DNA of 64,000 nucleotides. It comes from Anastrepha obliqua (lineage: Eukaryota > Arthropoda > Insecta > Diptera > Tephritidae). This document shows, piece after piece, positions 12,201-24,200 of this stretch (positions within the stretch are counted from its first letter, which is position 1; every line of letters begins with the position of its first letter). The stretch spans positions 89,287,784-89,351,783 of the forward strand of contig NC_072893.1 in assembly GCF_027943255.1 (NCBI RefSeq), in the 5' to 3' direction. The position numbers and the translations under genes are program-made. The notes beneath the pieces were generated by a model, which had not been told where the DNA came from, did no database searches, and saw only the letters and a program-made list of their open reading frames with translations.

Positions 12201-15200
12201 ACTAGTTTGGCAGCCACACTCTTAACAACTTTTAAGTGCATGTACAACGAAATGGCAGCATACACATGCACATAGTACATAGCCATGCATGTAGCCACAT
12301 AAAAATGAATACTAGGCACGTTTGTGTGTGCATCCATGCGCGGGTGTTTGCCCCGGGTGAGAAATGCATGAATTATGGGTGCGTTTATTCCCACATAATT
12401 GTGAATTTTCTACCAACTCATATGCTCATATTGCCGCTAAATTTTTAAACAATGAATGTACTGCTAAAAGTGTATTAAGTAATTACGTGTGTGCGTGTGT
12501 GTGTGTGTGTGCAGTGGTGGTATACGTTAGATTGCATGAATCATAAATTACGTTTGCTTTGGTTAAATTTGCGCAAATTACTTGTTTAACTGAGCATGAA
12601 TGGCGTAAGTATGTGTGTGTTTGTGTAAGTATGTATGTATGTGTGTATATATTTATTGGTGTATATAGTAACGTTGATTTGCCCAAAGGAAATTGTAACC
12701 GTACACGATCAACCCAACGGCTGACGTACTCGTATGTTTGATATATTTACTTGCATATACATACATATGTACATACACCCATACACACAAGCAGACATAC
12801 TTATGTTTATTATATGCCCGTATGATGCCAACATATCAGCTATTGCATGTCGGTGGTGGAAGTCCCACATAAACACACACACACACACAACCACCCAAAC
12901 CTATTGCCGCTCAGCCTCCCACCAACCCATCCGTTTACATCAGTTATAATCCATTACAAGACTTCCGAATTTTTAAGTGATGCGCCGCTACTCCTCGCCA
13001 AAACAATAGAAACAACAACAAGAAAACTTGCAATTAAAAACCAAAAATAAATAAACAAATGCAATTTACACATATAATGGATTATGTGTGCAATTAAACA
13101 AAAAAGTAAAAAATTTCACCTCAATTAACGAAAGCAAACAGGAAAATATTTGTGCGTGTTTACAAAAATATAACTTAATTGTTTTTGTTTTTTATACATT
13201 TTAACCACGATTTAAAGCTTATGAGCTCACACTCCTATATTATGATTGCACATTGCAGTAGTTAACAAATAACTTTTTAATTTACTGAATTTTTACACAT
13301 TGCATGAATAATAAATCTAAAGGTGTTAGTTACGCACTCAGTTTATTCTGCCACGCAATTAAAAATTTGAAAACGGAAATAGTTGGAAGTAATTTGCACA
13401 CTTTTTTTTTATATCTCAATGGTTTCAAATATGTTACGCTGAAAAATGGCGTAAATAATAGAAAAATATTGTCATATGGTAAAAGCCGACAGCAAAAGCA
13501 AACAAAAACAATTTTTTTAAATCAGCGCGAGTTTTTATAAATTTACTTGTTATATAGGCATGTAATAACTAAGTATTTTCTACAAATACAGATTACAAAG
13601 TACAAAATTTTGATGAAAATTTGTTAAATTTCTCTAACTTTTGTACAAGGTTTGAAACTTTGGGTTACAGTTTGTCAAGAAAGTCTTTTGACATCTACTA
13701 ATCAAGCGAAATTCGAATGTATTGCTTTAGAAAATATGTATCTTTTTATGGTTTTCTTTCAGTCTTTGGTTTTATTTAACTGATATAAATAATTTGTAAT
13801 CCAATAGTAGAAAAGTTATTTCGTTTAAAAATAACGCAGAAATAAAAACCAAAAAGAATACACATTTCAAACACAGCGGTTAAGGAAGTATTTTTACATT
13901 TGCTGTAAACAACTTTTAGATATAAGTTTTGAAAAAATAAATACGAATCAGGACTTTGTATGACTACCCCGAGCATGTAAAACACCTTGCATTGTACTCT
14001 TCATAACTTGAATCAATTTTTGACTATAGTAGCCCTGGACTATTTTATGCCATTCCTCGAAAATAGCGTTTTTGAGCTCTACTCGACCTTTCCATTGTTA
14101 TTTGGAACTTTTTCCTTTACAAATGGTCACTAATTTTCTAATGGTTGTTTTTTTCAGAGGCGGTTAAAATCGAAAATGTCGAAGCGGCACATTATCGAAG
14201 GTGCCATTACACCAGTGGTAAGTGGGGCATGCTCCCACGAACCCTATAACATTCCTCCCCTCTCGGCTGATTCCACCCTGGGACTGATAAAAGATTTCAT
14301 AAGGTGGAGCCGTGTTTATGCCTATTAGACACACCAGGTATTTATGTCCAGGTTCCTCTCCTAATTGTTGGCGTTATACGCTATCGATAACCTCCATTGA
14401 TTAGTGGCCAATGGGGCATCGGAATGTAGCACTATCATTGCTCGGTATCGGCTTGTCTGTTTGGGTTTGTCTTGATGCTTTACCTCACGCGTTCGTTCTT
14501 GTCGTCTGTTCGTTAATTTCTATTGGATTAATATCCTGGCTTTGGGCTGGTGTATAAAATGCTTTACTGCAACCAAAAGAACCAAATGAGCTTTACGTTT
14601 TGGTTCATTGCCCTGGCAGAATTTAGACTGAGGTCCGTTGCCAACAGTGAAGACTATTTTTGTTGTACTAACATCGATCTTATCTTCTATAAACACCAAA
14701 TCATCCATTTCCTTGCTGGGCACGCGTCCAACGCTTTAGAATATACTGGGCCGAAAGCAACTCGAACAGCTCGTAAGTATAGTTGTACTTTTACAAAACT
14801 TGGCAAACTGTTTCATGAAAAACTCCGACTACGATTTTTATGTTATATGTAAATAGTTTCTGATACCTTTCATACTCTTTCTTATTGTATGATTGTAATA
14901 GACCGACAGAGTCACCTCAAATAATTTACGTACGATTTGATAATTTGATTAACAAATCATCTTACGACGATTTTATGACTGATTGATGACTAACGTATGT
15001 GTAGCAACTCGGTGAGATAACGGTGTATGAAATTATCTTAGCAAACGATGCCGAAAAAAGATATGTAAAAATCCTTTCTTGACAGCTGAGAGAAGCATTT
15101 GTTTTAGTTTTGTATTTTCGTTTTGCTACCTTTAGTGGATTCAACAAGTTTACCATTACAAAGTACTGGTAACTATGTAAGGTATTGAAATCATTTTAAA

Positions 15201-18200
15201 AGGCTCGCCAAATGAAGTAAGAAGAGATGGTTTCAGTTAAAGAAGTGCAAACGACCTTAATATTTTAGTATGTCAGAACATTTATTTGACAAACTGTATA
15301 TAGTTTCGGTTAAAGCATGATTAATATTTTCCCTTTTAAATAACTAGAAAAATTTAGTTCGAAAAATACTGTAAATATTAAAAGAAATCATCATCAAGGG
15401 GAGGTTACAGCTCAGTGTGAGCGTCAGCTTCGTCGACAGGCCTCTTCCATTCTGCACGAACTCGTAACTCTTTCGGATCGGCTATGACTTGCTCAACCCA
15501 GGTTAACCATGAACGTCCTCAAGCTCGTGTCGTTAGGGAATTTGTCGCTAAAAAAGATTTTTAAGGCGGATGTCCTCCATGCGCGCTGTGTGTAGCGACA
15601 ATCGAAGCCTTTGGGGTTTTATGTGTTTAACGACGTCTTCTACCCGGCATAAGCTCAGAGATTCGTCTTTGTAGCGTATTCGTTATGTTCCGTCATTGCA
15701 GCGCATGGGTCCAATTACGAGTCCAATATTTTTCTTTAGAAAACTCTTAAGATTATTTCGTCTTCACTTGCCATTATCCACCACTCGCAGGCGTAAGCCA
15801 GCACAGTCAGTATTATTGACTGGTAGAGACAGGAGTTTAGATTCACTTGTAAGCAATTCAGACTTCGGCAATTTTGTGTGGTCGTAATACTCCTTGTTTG
15901 TGCCATTATTCTGTCTTATACTGCGTTGTTTTTTATTAGAACTATCAGATATTTTAAGAGCTGAACACCCTCAAAGGTGACTGTCCCCATTTCGCTGTTT
16001 TCAGGATTTAATCTCCCTTCGCTGCGTGAGTTCTTCAGATATTTAGTTTTACCTTCATTTACTCTAAAAACCCTTATTCTATACCTTTTGCTCCTTGCCA
16101 CTATTGCAATATCGTCAGCATACGCGATTGTTATTCCTGCTGGATATAAATTAGCATGAAAATGAGCTAAGCACTTCATTCTGAAGGTCTATGGTGTCCC
16201 AAGTAAAGTATTTAAATACAAAACACAAATAATTTTTATTTATTTTTTTATTTAAATAGAAAGCGCAAAGGGCTTTAAAAACCAAACATTACATGTATTT
16301 TGAAAACATTTTGTTATTTATTGTATTATAGAAAATAGAATCATATAGAAAAAAGTATTTAGGCTCATTTCAAGTACTTCAAGTCAGCTAGTTTTTCAAA
16401 TAAGTCATCGCTCATGCTTGCCACGTGCAGCCTCATAATCTTTCCAGCAAATGAAAATAAGCATTCCACTAATGTATGTACACGTTTTCCTGCATTTATT
16501 ATATAAGTTAAGCAAGTCATATTGCTTATAAAATAAAACAACACTTTGTTTGAATTATATAGGTACTTTATTAACTTTATTATTTAAGTTGACTTTGCAA
16601 CTCCTGCAACGTAACAAGAACTGTCCTCGGCAGGCAATGATACCGCCTTTTATACCCTCGCGATCAGTGGTAATCACCCGTAAGTGTTGTTGCGCGAAAA
16701 AGGTCGCTCGGACTCTACCGCTAGCAACACGACGCTGCTAGGGCAGGCGCAATGCATTGATCGAGCTGTTGTCATACAGTTGATCTGTATGCTAAGCTCA
16801 CGCATGTTGTGTTGCTATGCAGTGGTTAGTTGGGCCAGACAACAATTGTTGTGTTTTGGTCTGCCTGCCTAACATTCTGTTGCCAAGCCAAGCGCAAGCA
16901 AGTGATCACTGTTTTGTGAGGCCAGGCGAGTGTCTTTCTATTTGCGCTGCCTGCCCGGCATGCTGTTGCTAAGGTAAGCGCAGGTAGTGATCATCATGTT
17001 TGTTGGTTTTGGGCTGCATGGACTGAGCTTAGATGTCAGCACTAGGCTGACAGAAAAAGCGGTAGGGTATGTGAGGTTTTGCAACGAAATGCTGTTGCTT
17101 TCGTAGGTTTCGGTATCATGCCTTAACTTATATTAAAAAGAAAAAGTTTATAGCAGACAATATTTTAATAACCGCAGAACTTTAATTTTTTAAATATTTG
17201 GAGTCTCTAAAGAAATTAAAGTGGGTTTGCTTTCACTTGTGAATCTGAGTCATCTAAAAGTATTTTTTATAAATTAAACTGCTGCTTTTTCTGACGGTAA
17301 AATATGCACACATTGCATTTCGAAGCGTTCTTCATATTTGCGCTTCCTTACCCTGGTTAGTAACAAATTTCTAAACAAGCCTTCATTTGTTTCTGAAACT
17401 CACTGAAATTTAAAGAAGGATGACAAACCATAGCCAATATAAACTTTAAGCGGGAGGTAAATTTAATTCTGTGGGCATGGATATGTTTATCCCATAATTT
17501 ATCACACAAGGTGGCGCAAAATTAATCATCCATTTGTTCTTTGTATTCATTTTGTTTTTAAATAATAAAAAAATGTTTTTGTTTGTTTGGATAATGCACC
17601 ACTTTGTATAAAAAGCAATATTTGTGCAATTCTTTATTAAATTTTCATTGCAAAATATTGAGAATTGAGCGTCGCGAAGAAAAATTCTTCGAAATGCATC
17701 GCAACAGAAATATCTGAAACGAAATGCATTTGTTAAAGAAAAAATTTCTCGAGCTATCGGGAGTCTTTTATTTCGATGCTTAAATTTTTCGGTGTACTTG
17801 GAAGCCAAAGAAAATCGATGCTCGATTAAAAAATGGGCTAATTTTTTATTATAAGACTAGAAAAAAGCTTCCTTTGATACCTGGTACACTTAGTGATGAG
17901 GTAATGCGTAAAATTTCAAAACGATTGGTTCAGTATATTTTGAGTTGTGACGTATATGCACTTCAAAAATAACAAGGAAATCGCTCTTGGACGAGTAGGT
18001 ATACATAGAAACTCAGTCTGGAGTAATGGAAACTCAGTCTGGAGTAATGGACACACAAATTATATTATATATTATATTATATTTGCCATTGCCTACCGAG
18101 GGCCGACCGCTCCTAGGAAAAATTTCTTCTATCATTTGGTGTTTTGTGTCGGAAAACTCGGAAGCTTTGCACTTTCGAATGGTAGTCGCGCATATTCCCA

Positions 18201-21200
18201 TACTTATAATTTCGTCGACTTTGCTTCTATCGGCATTCATTTACGAGACCCAGAAAATATTAAAAAGGAGTTAAAATATCTCACGCAGCTTTTTAAACTT
18301 TATGAAAATTAACAAAACATAGAGAGAAACTTTTAAAGCTATGTGCAAAGTTTAAAAAACCAGATTTGAATAAATGCAATAATTTTTAATTACAATTTGA
18401 AAAAAAGTTCGAGATCGCCTGGTTCAACTCCGGATGTTTTTCGTTGATAAACTAAAATACCACTCCGAGAGCATCGTTTCCTTTCCAGAGATTTTACATC
18501 GCACGGGCCTAAAAAATAGCCTATGAAATTTAAAACGGCTGTCTTTTATCATGGTGAAAAAATTGTTGGTGTACTACGCAGCAGACCGTTATTCAGCTCT
18601 GAGCGAATTCGACAGACATACCGATGTCAATCGTTTTGTGTTTCACTAAGCTAAGGCTAGATTTTGTGAAACACAAATTATTTCAATTTATTTCATCGTA
18701 CACAATTTTTAGAGTTGTGGCAACTTTTCCATTATTTACCTAATTCAGCGTAAAAAATAGTTTTTCATCTTTCGAATGCCATTGAGTTTGCCCAAAAAGC
18801 TCAGCATTGTCATAAAAAAATATTAAATAAGTAAGTATTTTAAGATCTAATTAAAAATGCCTGCGGTTACCTTGACTTATTTTTTAATTAAGTTTAAATC
18901 ACGAGCCTTTGCAGATTCTACAATTAACTAAATCCTTTGGTTAAATATTTTTTCTTTGTTGCGAAATTTTTGTGAGTCACTGACGCTAATTCAATTAAAT
19001 TTAACTTCTGCGCATGCAAACTCATTCCAAAAAACTCGAAGGTTAAGTGATCTCTAGTTTACTATTCTCTTATTTTTCCAATTATAAAATAACACGAATG
19101 ACTTGCATGCTCGCAGCAACAAAAATTTACCCTTCAACTGATTTTATAGACATTTCAGTTAAACTATGTAAAAGCTATAATACTCATGCAGAAGCATTGC
19201 CTGCGGGTATGTATGTATGTATGAATGCAAGCACATTGCGAAACCCTTCCTTGCACATACACGCCTTAAAAAATAATGCAACTAAATAGCTTGTCTGCAT
19301 ACTCAGGTATGCAAAATATTTAAATTCATATGCCTGTACTGATATATGTGTGTATGTATGTATAAATTCCAGTTGATAGTGAGTGAGTGTCGAACGCATC
19401 CACAATATACACATCTCAACAAAAATATATAATATATGTACGTATGTATATTTATTCCGCAATCACTTGCACTTTTAGCATTTAAGCATACTAAGCTTAT
19501 GATTGAAAAAACAGAAAAAAAACATAAAACTCTTGATGCTGGGTTTTTTTTTCATTTTACTGCAAGAGCTGATGGGGCTGCTGGGCGCTTTGTTGCTGTT
19601 GTTGGTATGCAAGCTGCTTTTGTATTTTCTTGTTTTTGTTTTTTGCTGTTGCTTCAGAAAGTTGAAGTTGTCTACCTTTGTAAAGTTTTTTCTAGCGAAT
19701 GTTAAAATGTAGTTATTACAAAAACAACAGCATCAATGTATAACGAAATATTTATTGTACAGGGAAAAAGACTGGTTGGTTGAATGACAGTCAGAAATAA
19801 AAAGCCATAAATATCAATACGATTACGATTACGTTCGCAATGCCTAGCGGTGAGGCAGTATGCACGCCATACATACAAGTAGTATAAACGCATACAAACA
19901 CATATATGAATATCTACTACTGTGTGCACTGACTACCTTTCAGCCATATGCTCGGGTGTTCAGATACACACATACACAAGCACTGAGTACACACAGCTTG
20001 CAATGCAATCCAATCTGTTGTCACCTGCCCCTGCTGCGGTCTGGCGATTCTACTGCGCTCCATTGCACTGCACTGCACTGCACAGCACTGCACTACGCTG
20101 CCCCATTTTCTTACCAATGTTCCATAATAACCAGTGTGCGATAACAGCCATAACCAGCGCAAAGCTCTTGCTTGCCTTTGGATAACTGCCGGAGTCAAGT
20201 AGACAGCCGCCAAGTAACAGCCGCCAAATGTACAACGTTAAATCCGTAAAAACAACTGCACATTGAAATGGGTTAATTTCGAACTTTTTTCCTTTTATTA
20301 TAGGTACAATATAGTAGACCAGTTATTTTTTAGCGAAAGGGTACACCAATGCAACGCGGCTGTGGAGTTCAAGCTGCTGCTGGCTGCTGGCTGCTGCTGC
20401 CACATCGCGAGTGTCCGCGTAGCAGCGGCAATCGAGGAACCAGTTTACGGCGGCTGCTGTGGTGGCCACAGCGGCGGCGGCGCTGATGAGGGTGTGCGGC
20501 GACGGTTGTAGCACACCGCAATATTGAAAATAGATTGCTATTGCTTGTTTGTGCCGTCTTATTTAGTCCCATAATAGTGAGAAATAGAGTGCTGTTTGAA
20601 ACGAGTTCCCGGTCTGTTTTACTCACTTCACTTTTTAGCGTACTTTCGCTGCAGTTTGCGCGCAAACACACAATTATGCTTAACTCGAATACATATTCTT
20701 GCATACATACAGACGTACTTAACGATGCATACGTTAGCTGCGATTTACATCTCGAAAAAATTAATAAAAAAAACACTCACAGCTTGGCCCGAACCGCTTA
20801 AGCATCTTGGCAGTTTGCCTTGAGCTTTGCTTTGTTGCCATCTACGTGCATACATTGGCATTTCAATGTGCAACAACAAAAAGCAGCAGAAGTACAACAA
20901 AAAATGCAAACAATAACAACATGCACAAAAGTAGACAGATTTGCAATGTATCGATATACAATACTCGTACCTATACTTTACATTACCCACACACACACAC
21001 ACACACACACGCATGCATATGGGCATATATTTTTTATTTCTTCAGATTTGCAAAGTATGGCCGTTACTGTTTGCTCGCTAGCCTGCTTGCCTGCATATCG
21101 CATCAGCCAAGCGTTCGACCTCAGCGATTCGCCCCGGTTCGCTTTATTGGCGCGTTGTTCGATGTGCATTATTATATCTATCCGTCCATTATATCGTCTG

Positions 21201-24200
21201 TTGTTTGGGCTTGGTAAAGCATCTGTCGCTCATTGAACTATGCGGTGCATCCACAAAAAAACATGACTTTGTGTGTGTATGTGTGTGTTGCACTGACAGG
21301 TAACTGTATCACGTATCACGGCACATTTGCGCATGCGCTCCCCACCGTTGCTGGCACTTACCGGTAGGTACTCGCCAAAGCTGTAGCGGTGCTTGTATGC
21401 GATAGCGAGTATGTGTTCACAGACCAACCAAATAGGAAATCGATTTAATTAAAATAACCAGTAAACGCAAGAGTCATCGAAAATCATTAATCAATCAATA
21501 TGCGAGCATTTCAAGTTTAATGTGTCCTTGTACCATCTTTGCGCTCGTTCTTTACATTTCATCTTTCGCAGGTGAGGTGAGCAGGATATTAGTTACCATA
21601 TTAACTAATATATTCGATACTGAACCTATGACAGTTCGTCGTAAAAGTCTGAAAGGTTCAGATTTGAGAGTTTTTGCTCTAGATACAACTAAGCCTGCTA
21701 CAAAGAGGAGTGCACCAGAACTCTATCAATAGCGCACTTGTTAGCTGCGTTGCACTCTCATCAGTAAACTTATTCCACTCGACGCCTCTAAGTTAGGTTA
21801 GGCTAACCCCGCTGGCATTAAGCCATGCATAGACCTTTTGGTTCCTAGCGATACCAGATGGAGACTGACCTTTATTAAGATTTAAAGTGTATATTACGTA
21901 GGGTGGCAACGCTTTTAGCAAACCTAAGTAGTGCAGGAGGATCTATTTCTGAGATATCTTCCAGACCCTCAACCTGTGGGACTCCCAGGCATTTCAAGCG
22001 CGTTTTTGATAATTCCGGACAAAGACACAGCAGGTGCTCTAAAGTTTCCTCTTAGCATCTCACTTCCTGCATTTGTCGTTGCTAGAAAAGCCCTATCTTG
22101 TATGCATCTGCAGCAAATAGATTTTAGCCTGTCGGATACCTATGATAGTTCTGCAGTCTTTTCGCGAGAATGCAAGTACAAATTGAGTTAGTTTTTTGCC
22201 ATTAGTTCTACATATGACTTTTGCAGTTTAGCATGTGGTCAGATTAGTCCTCCTAGCTTCCGCTTTCTTTTTCATGCAGTCGCCCATTTCGTTGTATACT
22301 TTATTTAGCGGCTTTTTTACTTCGTTCAAATAGTAGGTTAATGGCATTTTTAGCTATCTCACCTACTATTTCGTTTCCTATGATGCCTTTGTGGCCCAGT
22401 GCCCAATAGATGTGCAGTTTGCGGCTAGCCTTTCTGTTCCGTTGGGCGTTTTTGGACTTAATACAATATGAGGTTAATACTTTTATTGGTGTTTAATTGT
22501 CCACGTAAATAAAGGGTTTTCCAATAACAGGTGTTATATATCGCTATCGAGAGATGATTAACGATTTCTTATGGCCGGAATTGGATGGTATTGATCTGGA
22601 CAACGTTTAGCAACGAAAGCATAGATCTTTTACGGGAAAAGTTTCCGGACCGTGTTATCTCTCGAAGAGGTGATCACAATTGGCCACTGAGGTCTTGTGA
22701 CTTTTTTCTTTGGGGCCACGGGAAAGAGAAGGTCTACGCCAACAGCCCAGGGTCGATTCAAGACTTCAAAGATGGAATTCGTGAGGCTATCGAGGACATA
22801 GGGCATCCACTTTGCAATTCGGTTATGGAAAATTTCATGAAAAGGATATTACCCTGTAAGCGTGGTCGTGGTGGTCATTCCCCCGATGTTATTTTCCACT
22901 ATTAACGGCGTACCTTCCTCTTGATAATGAAATAAACATCATTTATATTAAAAAATAGCATTTTTCTTTGTATATCAAAATAACATCTTTTATTGGAAAA
23001 CCTTTTATTTAATAGGACTATGAATAAGTTCGTGCGGTTTTTTTTCGAAATTTGAAACTTTATTGACGTAAAATGGTTACAAATTTAATATTCAAAGTAT
23101 TGTCCATCGCTTACTACTCCTTTTTCCCATCTTTCTGGCAATTCACGGATTCCCTTTGTGAAAAATTCGGTCGGTTTTGCCGCAATCCACGAATCGATCC
23201 ATTTTTTGACTTCATCGTAATTACGGAAGTGCTGGTCAGCCAGGCCATGTTGCATCGATCGGAAGAGATAGTAATCGGATGGCGCAAGGTCTGGACTATA
23301 CGGCGGGTGGGGTAGGACATCCCATTTGAGCGTTTCTAAGTATGTTTTGACCACTTGTGCAACATGTGGCCGAGCATTGTCATGTTGCAAAATAACTTTG
23401 TCGTGTCTATCGGCGTATTGCGGCCGTTTTTCTCGCAGTGCTCGGCTCAAACGCATCAATTGTCGTCGGTAGACATCCCCCGTAATCGTTTCATTCGGTT
23501 TCAGTAGCTCATAATACACAACACCCAGCTGGTCCCACCAGATACGCAGCATAACCTTCAGGCCATGAATATTCTGCGCCGACGTCGATGTTGAAGCATG
23601 GCCAGGGTATCCATACGTTGCCCGACGTTTTGGATTGTCGTAATGGACCCACTTTTCATCGCCAGTCACAATTCGATGCAAAAAACCCTTTCTTTTGTGC
23701 CGTTGAAGCAGTTGTTCGCATGCCATAAAACGACGTTCAACGTCTCTTGGCTTCAATTCATACGGCACCCAATGGCCTACCTTTCAGATCATTCCCATGG
23801 CTTTTAAACGTTTGGAAATGGTTGATTGATCAACTCCCAAAGTTTTTGCAACCTCTTCTTGCGTTTGAGCCGGATCTTGATCGAGCAATTCCTCCAATTC
23901 GGTATCCATGAACTTTGGCGGCGCACCCTCGCGTTCTTCGTCTTCCAAGCCAAAATCACCACTTTTAAAGCGTGCAAACCACTTCTGGCACGTTCGCTCA
24001 GCTAGAGTATGCTCACCATAAACTTCCACCAAGATACGATGACTTTCGGCTGCTTTTTTCTTCATATTAAAATAATGAAGAAGAATTCCCCGCAAAAACA
24101 CATTATTTGGCACGAAATTCGACATTTTCAAGTGTGGTAAAAATATTGTTGTTTACGCTTCAAATAAAAAACTTATACTGACGTTTGTGCCTTACGACAG

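Larger units (their letters stand above)
18180..21778. other. Intronic sequence with microsatellites, no gene recognised
   Basis: Contains CAGC/GCACT/CA-type low-complexity DNA. Open frames of up to 138 codons at 20263-21236 occur on both strands over these runs and have biased translations. A stretch with UTR-like composition (CAG/GCGG-rich, 20340-20520) was noted, but no exon could be supported. Confidence 0.45.

Noticed and set aside
17446..17808. 120-codon minus-strand open frame
   Set aside because: Overlaps a MITE end, is AT-driven and has no motif.
20263..21236. Overlapping open frames of 82-138 codons on both strands
   Set aside because: They run through CAGC, GCGG and CA repeats, have biased translations, lack splice or start context, and lie inside the first intron.
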